Source: an uncultured Cyclobacteriaceae bacterium (GTDB lineage: Bacteria > Bacteroidota > Bacteroidia > Cytophagales > Cyclobacteriaceae). From it: 64,000 bases of DNA. How positions within the stretch are numbered: the stretch's first letter is position 1; the number at the start of each line of letters is the position of its first letter. A program made the translations under genes and the position numbers. A model generated the notes under the pieces. That model saw only the letters and a list, made by a program, of their open reading frames with translations, made no database searches and was not told the DNA's origin. The DNA is taken from contig CANLOE010000004.1 of assembly GCA_947492745.1 (NCBI GenBank), forward strand, positions 1 through 64,000, given 5' to 3'. Shown here piece by piece: positions 17,771-28,200 of this stretch.

Positions 17771-18697
17771 ATGCAAGACTTAAGGATTATATTTATGGGG
17801 ACACCTGAGTTTGCTGTTCCCAGTTTGAAGGTATTGGTAGAAGGGGGGCTTACAGTAGTAGCTGTCGTCACTGCTATGGACAAACCTAAAGGCAGGGGCA
17901 GAAAACTGGCCACTTCCCCCGTCAAGGATTACGCTCTTGAGCAGGGCCTTCCCGTATTGCAGCCCCCTAATCTCAAACATCCCGACTTTCTCGAAGAGCT
18001 ACGCTCTTACCAAGCCAACTTACAGGTGGTCGTGGCTTTTCGCATGCTGCCTGTTGTGGTTTGGGACATGCCCGAAATAGGGACCTTTAACCTGCATGCT
18101 TCATTGCTCCCGCAGTACAGAGGAGCTGCCCCCATCAACTGGGCCATTATCAATGGAGAAAAGGAAACGGGAGTGACCACCTTTTTCCTGAAACACGATA
18201 TCGATACGGGAAACATTATCTTTCAGGAAAAAGAAGCAATCAGCGCTGACGATACCGCCGGCACCTTGTACGCACGCTTGATGGAAAAAGGAGCACGACT
18301 GGTATTGAAAACGGTCGAGGCCATCCAGCAGGGGAGTTATCCCCAAGAGCCGCAGGACGAAACGGTCCACTGGCATCATGCGCCTAAAATTTTCAAGGAA
18401 ACCTGCGAAATCGATTGGACGGATACCACCGTGAAAGTACGCAACTTCATCCGTGGCCTTTCCCCTTATCCGGCAGCATGGACCACAATCGATGGAAAAC
18501 CCTGTAAGGTATATCGGGCCGGCATAGTGGAAAACGGGGGGGGGATGGGGATTCCCGGTGAGTACGCCACGGATAACGAGCGCTATTTTCATTTTTTTAC
18601 CGCAGATGGTGTCTTGGCCATTGAAGAATTGCAGATGGCCGGAAAAAAACGGATGAAAACAGAAGACTTTTTTAGAGGAAACCAGCTGACGAAATGA
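17771..18697 (+). CDS. fmt: Methionyl-tRNA formyltransferase
   Basis: 308 residues. Formylates Met-tRNA(fMet) using 10-formyl-THF to make the initiator tRNA. The N-terminal formyltransferase domain shows IIFMGTPEFAVP, the folate-site residues in NLHASLLPQYRGAAPINWAI (107-125; Asn107, His109) and Asp145 in HDIDTGNI. The C-terminal OB-like domain begins near 210 (IRGLSPYPAAW). Its stop overlaps the start of folA by ATGA at 18694-18697, so the two are translationally coupled and share the folate theme. Confidence 0.96.
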   Translation: MQDLRIIFMGTPEFAVPSLKVLVEGGLTVVAVVTAMDKPKGRGRKLATSPVKDYALEQGLPVLQPPNLKHPDFLEELRSYQANLQVVVAFRMLPVVVWDMPEIGTFNLHASLLPQYRGAAPINWAIINGEKETGVTTFFLKHDIDTGNIIFQEKEAISADDTAGTLYARLMEKGARLVLKTVEAIQQGSYPQEPQDETVHWHHAPKIFKETCEIDWTDTTVKVRNFIRGLSPYPAAWTTIDGKPCKVYRAGIVENGGGMGIPGEYATDNERYFHFFTADGVLAIEELQMAGKKRMKTEDFFRGNQLTK

Positions 18698-19197
18698 GAG
18701 TATCTATGATAGCGGCCATGGCACGGAACAGGGTCATTGGCAGGGGCAATGACCTGCCATGGAACTTGCCTGATGACATGGCATTTTTCGTGGCGAAGAC
18801 CAAAGGACATCACGTACTTATGGGAAGAAAGAACTACGAATCCATACCCCCGCGATACCGCCCCCTGCCGAACCGTCCCAATGTGGTCATCACCCGACAG
18901 ACCGACTTTAATGCAGAAGGCTGTCATGTGGTACATGCTCTGGAGGAGGGGCTTGCACTGGCCAAGGATAGTGGAGAAGAGGAAGCTTTTATCATTGGCG
19001 GTGGTGAAATCTATACCTTGGGACTCGCTATGGCAGAGCGCATCTACCTCACGGAGATACAGGCAGAGATAGCGGGCGACGCCTATTTCCCGGAAACGGA
19101 CAAAGGTCAATGGCAGGAGACAGCGCGTACACATCACCCTGCGGATGAGAAGCATGCCTATGCTTTTGATTTTGTAGTCTATGAGAGGAAGGCCTGA
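18694..19197 (+). CDS. folA: Dihydrofolate reductase
   Basis: 167 residues, family-typical. Reduces dihydrofolate to tetrahydrofolate with NADPH. The motifs MIAAMARNRVIGRGNDLPWNLPDDM (the catalytic acid is the Asp in LPDDM), GRKNYESIP, PNRPNVVITRQ and FIIGGGEIYTLGL are intact. It overlaps fmt by 4 bp and is followed 11 bp later by the TSUP permease gene, so the three likely form one transcript. Confidence 0.96.
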   Translation: MRVSMIAAMARNRVIGRGNDLPWNLPDDMAFFVAKTKGHHVLMGRKNYESIPPRYRPLPNRPNVVITRQTDFNAEGCHVVHALEEGLALAKDSGEEEAFIIGGGEIYTLGLAMAERIYLTEIQAEIAGDAYFPETDKGQWQETARTHHPADEKHAYAFDFVVYERKA

Positions 19198-19208
19198 CCT
19201 CAAGAAGT

Positions 19209-19976
19209 ATGGATTTGGAACCTACATCGATAATTATTGTTCTATTGACGGGCGTGGCTGCCGGAGTTATCAATACCGTAGCCGGAGGAGGCTCACTATT
19301 GAGCCTTCCCATACTGATTTTCATGGGGCTGCCACCTGCCGTGGCCAATGCTACCAATCGGGTAGCCATCTTTTCGCAAGGGGTATCGGCTATTTTGGGT
19401 TTTCGGTCCAAAGGAGTATCTACATGGCCCTATAGCCTTTATCTAGGGGTATCTGCTCTGTTCGGAGCCCTATTGGGAGCGAGGATATCACTCAGCCTGG
19501 ACGAGGAGCTGTTCAGGAAAATCATCGCTGTGGTCATGGTAGTGGTAGTGGTACTGACGGTATTCAAACCATTTCAACGAGAAGGAGGACAAAAAGAGCG
19601 AATGGACAGAAAGTACCGTGTTACGGGTATGGTCACCTTTTTCTTCATTGGCATCTATGGGGGATTCATACAGGCGGGGGTAGGTTTTTTGATCATTGCC
19701 GCTTTGGGAGGGATTCACAGAATGAACCTTGTGCATACCAACGGGGTAAAAGTTGTCGTGGTCTTTGTTTATACCATAGCCTCTTTAGGGGTATTTATTT
19801 ACGAAGGCCTTATTGATTGGCCCATAGGGCTAACCTTGGCTATAGGGACCGCGACAGGGGCCTGGATAGGTAGCCGCTGGTCAGTGGATAAAGGGGATCG
19901 TTTCATCAAAGCTTTCCTTCTGGTCATGGTTATCTTGTTGGCTATCAAGCTATCCTTTCCTCAACTCTTTGCATAG
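19209..19976 (+). CDS. TSUP (TauE/SafE) family permease
   Basis: 255 residues with seven or eight membrane helices. The first repeat starts IIVLLTGVAAGVINTVAGGGSLLSLPIL and the second contains FFFIGIYGGFIQAGVGFLIIAAL, the paired TauE-type motifs. Members export sulfite or organosulfonates, or move other small anions across the inner membrane; the substrate is unknown here. Located 11 bp after folA on the same strand. Confidence 0.85.
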   Translation: MDLEPTSIIIVLLTGVAAGVINTVAGGGSLLSLPILIFMGLPPAVANATNRVAIFSQGVSAILGFRSKGVSTWPYSLYLGVSALFGALLGARISLSLDEELFRKIIAVVMVVVVVLTVFKPFQREGGQKERMDRKYRVTGMVTFFFIGIYGGFIQAGVGFLIIAALGGIHRMNLVHTNGVKVVVVFVYTIASLGVFIYEGLIDWPIGLTLAIGTATGAWIGSRWSVDKGDRFIKAFLLVMVILLAIKLSFPQLFA

Positions 19977-20162
19977 GGATTCATCGACCGGAAAGCCCAT
20001 TTGATAGGGTGTATTGCGGTACTCGACCTATAACCGAAACTCTTTTTGACTTGCTCCGTCTTAGTGTATACCCGTCGTAGCGCCTTCACGGGATTAGAGT
20101 ACGGATAGGGCTAGGACAAAAAAAACGAAAGAATTATTCTGAATCTAGAGGCACTGTAAACA

Positions 20163-20762
20163 ATGAAATACCTAAACATCAACACAGCCGTATTGATGCT
20201 GTTCTCTACCTGTTATTGCTTTCAGGCATGCACCTCCTCCAGTTCTTTTGTGGAAAACCATGCGAAGTTCATGGAAGGGAACCATAAAACTGCTGAAAAC
20301 GAAGTCAATGAGAAGGACATTGACTTTAGTCTCCTGTCACAATTGGACTCTACGGAACTGCATACACTATTGAATTCCTACCTTAGTATCAAAGAAGCAT
20401 TAGTGTATGCCAAATCCATAGAAGCACAGCGGGAGGCCGATCGTCTGATGGGTTTCCTTGGTCAGCGCAAAGAAAACAAGCCTTTGCAGACCATGAAATC
20501 AAGTCTTCGGCATATAGCAGAGACGGATGATATTGTCCATCAAAGAGAATATTTTGATGGGCTGTCTTCGTGGATGTACCGCCTTTTGAAAATCAGTGAG
20601 AAGCCTTATGGAACACTTTATCAACAGTATTGCCCCAAAGCACTGAGCAATAAAGGAGCCTACTGGCTCAGTACCTCCTCGGTCATAGAAAATCCTTATT
20701 TCAACGAAAAACATCTCTCTTGCGGAGAAATCAGCGAAACACTGACCGATCTGGGAAAGTAA
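20163..20762 (+). CDS. DUF3347-type lipoprotein
   Basis: 199 residues. The N-terminal hydrophobic segment ends at CFQACTSS, a plausible if imperfect lipobox, so it is probably an anchored periplasmic lipoprotein. The C-terminal part fits DUF3347: LNSYLSIKEALV, HFD-equivalent YFDGLSSWMYRLL, then LYQQYCPKALSNKGAYWLS and NPYFNEKHLSCGEI. This module is often fused to the CusB adaptor of RND heavy-metal efflux or stands alone near metal resistance genes. No efflux genes are adjacent here. The start is ATG 20163. Confidence 0.7.
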   Translation: MKYLNINTAVLMLFSTCYCFQACTSSSSFVENHAKFMEGNHKTAENEVNEKDIDFSLLSQLDSTELHTLLNSYLSIKEALVYAKSIEAQREADRLMGFLGQRKENKPLQTMKSSLRHIAETDDIVHQREYFDGLSSWMYRLLKISEKPYGTLYQQYCPKALSNKGAYWLSTSSVIENPYFNEKHLSCGEISETLTDLGK

Positions 20763-20779
20763 TAGAACGCTTTCGGGAA

Positions 20780-20945
20780 TCGGTCATCATCGATCCGGAA
20801 TACAAAATGAATGAAGTTAGCAGAGCCCTCATCAAGGATCTACAGTGAAAGGGCCTGTCTGTCGCATGGGTCATTAACGAAATAGCAGCACTATCTACGG
20901 AAATTTCAATAAAATCCTGTGCCAAAAGTAGTACTTAAGAAATAG
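20780..20945. repeat. Possible family G remnant
   Basis: The segment tcgcatgggtcattaacgaaatagcagcactatctacggaaatttcaataaaatcctg resembles the G interior at 28428-28500 (ggtcagtctacagcatg ... aacagtgctatctgcgaaaatttcaac). Termini are not found. Confidence 0.35.
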
Positions 20946-21049
20946 GCATCATCGAGAAAGTACTTCGATAAAGGTAAATGTCATTACTGCGAATTCCATG
21001 CGACGATCAATAATCAATACCGACAAAATGAAAATGAAAGAAATGCCGT

Positions 21050-21219
21050 TTATACTTAAGCATAATTGGTTGAAGGCAGTATGTTCTTTTTTGAATGGAA
21101 CAGTATCTTTATGAAACATTGCCTGTGACCCGTTCACCAATATACAAGGAACGATATGCTTCGATACATTTGACCGTTCGTCCGCGTTTTTCCCTATTCA
21201 TTATTGTATCTTGAGTATA
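21050..21219 (+). repeat. Family H element (about 170 bp), uninterrupted
   Basis: TTTATACTTAAGCATAATTGG to ATCTTGAGTATAA. It contains gtatctttatgaaacattgcctgtgacccgttcacc, which is the empty-site version of the place where a C element sits in the H copy at 24587-25073. Its right end is followed by a family A left end. Confidence 0.65.
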
Positions 21220-21220
21220 A

Positions 21221-21238
21221 TACAAATTTGGGTTTCAA
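21221..21238 (+). repeat. Family A left-end fragment
   Basis: TACAAATTTGGGTTTCAA, the first 18 bp of A, preceded by TAA. It is cut off by the B element that follows. Confidence 0.6.
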
Positions 21239-21402
21239 CCCAAAATGATCAATAGAGAACCTATTCCGTGCATAAATAGCTTCATACCGGAAGCTTTGCC
21301 CACCAGTCTTCATTCACCATAGCGGTGCTATGCCGAACGAATCCAAATGACCGGTATTTTGCTATTTATACGCTCATCACGATTTCTATCGATCAATTTG
21401 GG
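21239..21402 (-). repeat. Family B element (164 bp), TSD TTCAA
   Basis: Complete reverse copy between TTCAA at 21234-21238 and TTCAA at 21403-21407. The left neighbour is family A and the right neighbour family C, both of which naturally contain TTCAA at that point, so the flanks may derive from recombination between two B insertions. Confidence 0.85.
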
Positions 21403-21525
21403 TTCAAAATCAGTGGTTTTACGCTACGCAGGTTTTACACCCTAACACTACGCTAGGCCTCCTCTAAACTACTGATTCTATTGCAATTTATGCTCTCATA
21501 ACGAAATCCTATTGACCATTTTGGA
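21403..21525 (-). repeat. Family C, partial reverse copy
   Basis: Starts at ttcaaaatcagtggttttacgc and runs to the terminal accattttgga. Its other arm is missing, replaced by the B element and the A fragment. Confidence 0.65.
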
Positions 21526-21962
21526 TTAAATGGAAAGAAATACCGCTCAAAGAAACATAAATAAAAACTTTATTGTTTTTAATCAGAAAATAGTTATTTA
21601 TAACAATAGCAAGGTAAAAGTTCAACACTGCTTTTTCGATTCTATGATATTACCTTTGCAAGGTAGGTGTCAGTAGAAATCGAGCTTATTCCGTAATACA
21701 GTAAATAGTCTCTCGATATTCAGGTATGTCCCATACACTTTTCAGAAAATCCATGGGGTTGTTTTTAAGTATATTTACCATTTGTTATTGCTTGGTTTGA
21801 CTGTAGAATTGATGGATGAAGATAGCTTGCTATTGGAGGGGTTCAATAAAATCATACGTTAAAGGAAGCTTATCGGAAATGAGCAGGATATAGAAAGCAA
21901 AAGCTTGAGATGGATGCCATTGATGAAGGTTCCATGTGACCGTTGGGGAGCAATAAGTATAC

Positions 21963-24422
21963 ATGAAAATAAAAGATGCATTTCAAAATAGTCTCTTACT
22001 TAGCATTTGTATGATATCACTTAAGGTAGAAACAAAGAATCGTAGAATGAGCACAATAGGTCAGGGTAGCATTGATCATAGAAGTGGAGCAAACCTCTTG
22101 GCAGAATCAAGATCGATATATCGGGTAGCGTTGATGGTCTTACCTATTTTCTACTTTGCCTTATTATACCATCCACTTTTTGCTCAGGGCGACAAAGAAT
22201 CCAAACATAACATCAGCAGACACTCATCGAACTACACAGCAGATGTTGTGATAGTCAAGTTGGAAAGTGAAAAAGGAAACAAGGGATTTGGAAAGAGCGG
22301 AATTCGGAGCATTGAACAAAGTATGGAAGTGCTATCGATAACACCCGTATTCCATTCTTATCTAAAACCTTCCAGCCGCTCCAGGAGTTCTTCTCCTATC
22401 GATCGCATTTATAAAATAAAGTTAACACCGGGATACACGGTCGAAGAAGCCATAGAGAAGCTGAAAAGAGAACCATCGGTCTCCTATGCCGAGCCGCAGT
22501 ACCGAGTACACTTATTATATGTACCCAATGATCCAGAGGCAGCAGTAGGAACGGGGCAACAATACTATTTGGATAAAATAAAAGCTTATGATGCCTGGGG
22601 TATAGAGCGGGGTAATAAAAACGTTGTTATCGGTATTCTGGATACCGGAGCCTCCCCGGAACACGAAGATCTGAAAAACAGCATTGCTGTAAATACCGCT
22701 GACCCCGTCAACGGCATCGATGACGATAGAGATGGGTACGTGGACAACTACATCGGGTGGGATATGGCCGATAATGATAACGATCCCACGGCAGATGGGC
22801 ATCGTCATGGCACACTGGTGGCAGGTATTGCCAATGCAGAGGCCGATAACGGTACCGGTATCGCCGGGGTAGGGTTCAATAGCAGTTTTTTGCCTATAAA
22901 AATATTTACTACCGCAGAAACGGAAAGTACCAATGCCTATGAGGCCATCGTATATGCTGCCGATCATGGATGCGATGTCATCAATCTATCTTGGGGCGGT
23001 ATTCAGCCCTACTCCCAATTCGAGCAGGATATAATCAATTATGCCGTTTTGGAAAAAGATGCCGTGGTCATAGCCGCAGCGGGCAATGATAATCTGGAGA
23101 TTGCCTATTACCCGGCCTCTTATGATAATGTGGTCTCCGTGGCTTTTACAGATGCGATGGATATAAAAGCCCCCAGAAGTACCTATAGCCCTTTTGTGGA
23201 CCTGACAGCACCGGGGCTGGGAATCTACACTACCGATTTTAACGGGAGCTATCGCCGGGCCAGGTCCGGTTCATCCCTGGCTACACCTATGGTATCCGGC
23301 GCAGCAGCCCTGCTCAGGGCCAAGTTTCCCGACTATACCGCTCAGCAGATTGCTGCCCAGCTTCGGGCAAGTACAGATGATATCTATAATCTCGATGGCA
23401 ATGCGCCCTATTTTCGGAAATTGGGCAAAGGAAGATTGAACATAGCACAGGCCCTATCGGATAAAATGATCTCGGGTATAGCCTTGGAAAGCTATGCTTT
23501 CAACTATGATGAACAGAAAGGGCAGGTCTACCTTACGGTAACCCTGAAGAATTACCTCTCGCCTTCGGGTACCAAAGCCAAGGCCACCCTCCGTAGTGAT
23601 TCCCCTTTTATTACCGTAGTGGATTCCGTGTTTGAAGTCGGAACCATACCTACACTGGATTCCTCGAACAATAGCAGTGCCCCCTTTAGGATAAAGATAG
23701 ACCCCGAACTTAAGGTGGGAAATGAATTGCCACTGTTCCCATACCTTACCATAGAGATAGAGGATGGCGAGCAATGGGACTATGCTACCATTGAGTTTAA
23801 CACCTCCGATATAAGGGTAACCGAGTTTGCTTTTCGAGATGAGGACGCTACGAGAAACACCGCTATCGACGACACGCTTGGATTGAAAATCGGGTTTGGT
23901 AATTATCTCTTTCCAAGCGCAAACACAGAAGTCGTACTGAGTAGCAATACACCGGGCGTCACGGTGATAGATTCTCTATTTGTTCTTGGAGAAATGAAGC
24001 ATTTGAAGGATACCATAGTGCAAAAAGGCTTTTTCAATGTGCTTATCGACGAAGGTTTTGACATGAAGAAACGCAACATTGAGTTCACCATGCAGTATAA
24101 AAACAGTTCTTGGCTTTTTGTGGAGTATTTTGAGCTAAGTAAGGAACATCTAAGTTTGGAAGTGCCATGGCCTGACTTTACCGAGTCATGGTCCATCGTC
24201 CCTAACCCCAATCAAGGCAATTTCAGCCTACAGAACAATAATCCGACAAGCGGAAGATATACCATCACCGATATCATGGGAAAAACAATGGTGGATGGAA
24301 ATTTGGATGCGAATAGAGCCGATACCTACATGGATATGCCGGATTTGGAAACGGGCGTATACCTCATGCAGATCGAGGATGCCAATGGTAAGCATTTGCT
24401 AAGGTTTATAGTCACCCACTGA
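21963..24422 (+). CDS. Secreted subtilisin-like (S8) protease with T9SS sorting domain
   Basis: 819 residues. The hydrophobic export signal is late (VALMVLPIFYFALLYHPLFAQ, about 55-75), so translation may really start at a downstream ATG such as codon 29. Next come a propeptide-like region (YTADVVIVKL to VSYAEPQY, 91-180) and the peptidase domain with catalytic Asp227 (GILDTGAS), His282 (HGTLVAGI), oxyanion Asn375 (AAAGNDN) and Ser438 (GSSLATP). Two beta-rich repeats follow. The C-terminus (WSIVPNPNQGNFSL ... LETGVYLMQIE) is a type A sorting domain that directs export by type IX secretion. The products are extracellular or surface-attached proteases for polypeptide degradation. Confidence 0.9.
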   Translation: MKIKDAFQNSLLLSICMISLKVETKNRRMSTIGQGSIDHRSGANLLAESRSIYRVALMVLPIFYFALLYHPLFAQGDKESKHNISRHSSNYTADVVIVKLESEKGNKGFGKSGIRSIEQSMEVLSITPVFHSYLKPSSRSRSSSPIDRIYKIKLTPGYTVEEAIEKLKREPSVSYAEPQYRVHLLYVPNDPEAAVGTGQQYYLDKIKAYDAWGIERGNKNVVIGILDTGASPEHEDLKNSIAVNTADPVNGIDDDRDGYVDNYIGWDMADNDNDPTADGHRHGTLVAGIANAEADNGTGIAGVGFNSSFLPIKIFTTAETESTNAYEAIVYAADHGCDVINLSWGGIQPYSQFEQDIINYAVLEKDAVVIAAAGNDNLEIAYYPASYDNVVSVAFTDAMDIKAPRSTYSPFVDLTAPGLGIYTTDFNGSYRRARSGSSLATPMVSGAAALLRAKFPDYTAQQIAAQLRASTDDIYNLDGNAPYFRKLGKGRLNIAQALSDKMISGIALESYAFNYDEQKGQVYLTVTLKNYLSPSGTKAKATLRSDSPFITVVDSVFEVGTIPTLDSSNNSSAPFRIKIDPELKVGNELPLFPYLTIEIEDGEQWDYATIEFNTSDIRVTEFAFRDEDATRNTAIDDTLGLKIGFGNYLFPSANTEVVLSSNTPGVTVIDSLFVLGEMKHLKDTIVQKGFFNVLIDEGFDMKKRNIEFTMQYKNSSWLFVEYFELSKEHLSLEVPWPDFTESWSIVPNPNQGNFSLQNNNPTSGRYTITDIMGKTMVDGNLDANRADTYMDMPDLETGVYLMQIEDANGKHLLRFIVTH

Positions 24423-24445
24423 GCATTTGAACATCATTATATATA

Positions 24446-24560
24446 GAGAGACTGTTTTGAGGTTATTCAGATTTCGCTACCACCTATAGCAAATCCAGAA
24501 CGGGCCAGGGCCGAGCGTTGGGAAAATGACCTGAGGAGGTTTTGATGATGTGTCAAAAGA
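24446..24560 (+). repeat. Family G partial copy
   Basis: Begins GAGAGACTGTTTTGAGGTTAT 25 bp after the protease stop and includes gggccgagcgtt, the G interior marker. The opposite terminus was not found before the H element at 24587. Confidence 0.5.
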
Positions 24561-24645
24561 AGCATACAAAAAATAAAGGATACATTTTATGCTCAAGAGC
24601 AATTGGTTTGGGACAGGATATTTTTTTGAGGGAACTGTATCTTTT

Positions 24646-24975
24646 CCAAAATAACCGATAGCCTTCCTGTTACGAGCATAAATGGCTTCAAGATCATCGG
24701 TTTTACGCTGCGCAGGTTTTATACAAATTTGGGTTTCAGATGTCGTATAAGATTCCGCGGGTCATATTAGTATCAATCAAGGCGAGCACCGCAGTGATAG
24801 CAGCGCTATCCCGAGGATTGTCCACGCAGAGTGAAGCAAAATGAACAAGAAGATATGCGATATTTGAAAGCTAAGTTTGTATTATACCTTAATCATCCAT
24901 TAAGCCTCCTATCCTAAACCGCTGATTTTAGTGTACTTTATGCCCTCATTACGAAATCCTATCGATCAATTGGGG
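24646..24975 (-). repeat. Family C element inside H, carrying an A insertion
   Basis: Outer ends CCAAAATAACCGATAG and ATCGATCAATTGGGG. The right flank is TTTAT (24976-24980) and the left is TTTT/C, an eroded duplication of the H sequence TTTAT. Removing A plus TTA rejoins gcaggttttataccttaatc, matching the C form at 21440-21460. Confidence 0.7.
24722..24881 (+). repeat. Family A element (160 bp), TSD TTA
   Basis: TACAAATTTGGG to AAGTTTGTA, with TTA at 24719-24721 and 24882-24884. Inserted in a family C copy. Confidence 0.85.
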
Positions 24976-25145
24976 TTTATGAAACGCTCCCAGTGACCCG
25001 TTCACCACTGGCCAGTGGACCATAAGCTATCGCTCCCCCGAGCTTTTCCCTATTCTTTTCCTCTTGGGGATAAATGGGTAAAAGCCGGCTGATCGGATGA
25101 AAATCAATCAATGTGCAGACGTACACAAATACGATAACTCATAAT

Positions 25146-25179
25146 AAAAAAAAGGCAGCCACAAAGGGCTGCCTTTTTT
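25146..25179. terminator. Bidirectional intrinsic terminator
   Basis: Stem AAAAAAGGCAGCC, loop acaaag, then GGCTGCCTTTTTT. It lies just downstream of the TonB receptor stop on the minus strand and has A- and T-runs on both sides, so it can act in either direction. Confidence 0.85.
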
Positions 25180-25216
25180 GTCGAATTGATTCTAGCTTGC
25201 TGCTAGTCGTCTTTTT

Positions 25217-28200
25217 TTAAAATTTGTAACTGATGGCCAAGCTGAACATTCGGCCCAATTGACTGAAATGATAGCCATCATAGGTCATCTGCGAATAACG
25301 CTGATTGAAAGTGATCAAATTGGAATTTATTTTGACCTGTGTAGGGTCGTTCAGTATCTCTGTACCCGTTGCGTTCAGTGCAACAAACTCCCATTCGGGT
25401 AGGATATCGAAAATATTGTTGGCGTTCAATGAAAAAGTCAGCTTTTCGGTAGCGTTATAGTTAACGGCCAAGTCGGTTACTACTTTAGGAATGAACTCCG
25501 TTTTCAGATTTTCATCCAGACCTTGTTGTTGGAAAGTGGTCTTGCCGAAATAGGTATTGTTGACCGTAAAGTCAAACTTACCCAAATCATAGTTCAGCCC
25601 CAGTATCCACTTGGTGACAGGTCGGGATGTAAAGAACAGCGCTTCTTGAGTCGCATTGACCACTGACTGCCCCGCCTCCTCTACCAGTGTAGGGTTCTTG
25701 ACCGCTCCGTCGCGCTCATTTTGAATAACATAGTTTCCGGAAAGGTTCGCGCTCAGTGTACCCTGACCTAAAGCGATATTGCGATAATTGGCCACAAAGT
25801 CGATGCCCGAGGTTCTGGTATCCAGTGCATTGACAAAGAAACTCAAATCGGAAAGGTTATTGTCCCTTAGAATATTGTCCAGTTCAGTGGTACCAACATT
25901 TTCACCGGTAACGAAGCTGGTTTCTGAAGGGCCTATTTCCGTACTCAATACAATACGGTCCCTTACGGCGATATTATAGTAATCTACCGTCACATTGAAA
26001 TTATTGTTGACTTTGGCCCCAACTCCAAAAGTAATGTTCGTAGACTCTTCAGCTTCCAGTTGAGGGATGCCCAGTAGGTTGGCCTGAGAGGAAACATTGC
26101 TGACCAGCCCACCGACCTGGATGCCCTGACCGGGTACAAAGCTATACTGCGCTTTCTGAGTGTAGATTTGGTGCAGGGTAGGAGCCCTGAAACCTGTGGA
26201 TAGAGAAGCCCTGAGTGTTAGCTTATCTTCCAGAAATTTATACCTCGTACTGGCTTTCCAGACAAATGCATTTCCAAAATCGCTATAGTTTTCGACACGG
26301 GCCGTACCTTCCAAAAGAAAATCCTGGGTGATATCAAAAGAGAGACCAATATATCCACCGAAGTTGTAGCGGTTGAACTTGCCCGAGTCCTCGGGACGGT
26401 TGCCTGCAAAAGAATCGGCCCCACCACCGTCATAGGAACCCAGTTCTCCTTCGATGATCTCAAAAGTCTCCGAGCGGAACTCAGCACCGAAAGCCAGGGC
26501 CAACTGATCGGACAGCAATCGTGAAATGTCTAGGTTACCAACACTGTGACTGAAGCGAGTTCCTCCAGGATTGAAGGAAATCTTACTGTTTTCCCGGTAA
26601 AGATTGACTCCCTGCTGAATTTCATCGGCTTCAATCGTACCATTGCCATTCAGGTCTCCGAGAAAAACAGAGGGCGTAAGCACGGTATTTCTATTGTGCG
26701 TATTGGTGACAGTATAGGTCTGTGTATTGCCCCCAGTGGTGAAACTGACGTCCGTATTCCAATCGTTTATTGTGGATCGGAACCCGATGGTAGCGTTATA
26801 ATCGTTCAGGTCCCCATCGAAAGTAGGTACATACCCATCATACCGACCACCGGGCCCATTGGGAAAGAAATCCGCCAGATAGGGAAAATCGGCAAGGGTC
26901 CTCCAGTAGGGCGTTCTATAGTTGGCAAAGCTATTGACTTTTTTGTATACATAGGCCGCATTGAAGTACATCTCAGAAGTCTCACTGAGATCATAGCCTC
27001 CATTGACCAAAAACTTGGCTGCCGTGGTTTCCGGAGAACCATTGATATTGCCGGCATCCGGAATCCTACCCAAAAATTCATCTACTAAAGCTCTGCCAGC
27101 GGCGTTATTGGCCCTGATGGCACTATTTCTTGGTGCAAAGGCTAGGTTGTTGGTCATGTAATCGTTAAATTCATTGGCTACCTGAGTTTGCGTAAAATCG
27201 GCTATGTCCGTTCCTCCCAGAAACGTACCTTTCCCAAATTCACCTGTAGCGTTGGAAAGGTAATTTCTAAAGCTCTCGGGGTCTGTAAACTGAAAATCCC
27301 CAAATTCACCTTCGGCATCCACAGTGCCGGGCCGGTTAGCCAAGTTTACCTTCGACAGGTCGATAGTATAGTTCAGGAAGCCTTTATCCTCGCCAATAGT
27401 CGTACCACTGTTCATGCTGATACCGATCATCTCCCCATCACCTTCTCCCGTGATGCCCGTTCTTAGCGTGGCACGGCTGACGTCGGTATCATTTTTCAGG
27501 ATGATGTTCATTACCCCGGCGATGGCATCGGAGCCATACTGGGCAGAGGCACCATCGCGGAGGATTTCGACCCTTTCGATGGCATCGGTAGGAATAGCAG
27601 AAATGTCCGCACCCGTTTCACCACGACCGGGAGAGGTCTGCGTATAGAGCAGGGAACTTAGGTTTTTTCGTTTGCCATTGATGAGGACCAGTGTACGGCT
27701 AGGCCCCATGTTGCGAATCTCATAAGGGTCCAGTAGTGAGGTGGCATCGTTGACCGGGGTCTGTACCGTATTGAAAGAGGGTACTTTGTACTGTAGTGCC
27801 TTATCAAAGGTAGCCTGTCCTGTAGCTGCTAGCTCTCCGGCGGAGACGACATCTACGGGTAGAGGGGTGTCCGTGGCGCTACGGGGAGGTGTCCTCGAAC
27901 CCACTACCACGATATCCTGAAGGCTTCGGGCGTCTTCCTGTAGTGTGACATTCCATGTGACACTTTCGCCCGCAGAGAGCGATATGCTTTTCGTGGCGGT
28001 TACATAACCGATATAACTGATATTTACTTTGTAATCGCCGGCATCCAGTTGTAGGGCATAGGCCCCGTTTGTATCGGTAATGGTACCGACTCCGGCCCCA
28101 ACGGTTACATTAGCACCGATAACAGGACCATCGGCACTATTGACCGTGCCGGAGATTCGCTGTGCCAGTAGCCAACTGGGTAACATCAATATGGTTAGGG

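Larger units (their letters stand above)
24587..25073 (+). repeat. Family H element interrupted by C, itself interrupted by A
   Basis: H begins TTTATGCTCAAGAGCAATTGG and ends ctcttggggataaa. At gtatctttt it is broken by a reverse C element (24646-24975) and resumes tttatgaaacgctcccagtgacccgttcacc. The intact H at 21050-21219 shows the unbroken join gtatctttatgaaac. Inside C lies a complete A (24722-24881). A three-layer nest. Confidence 0.75.
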
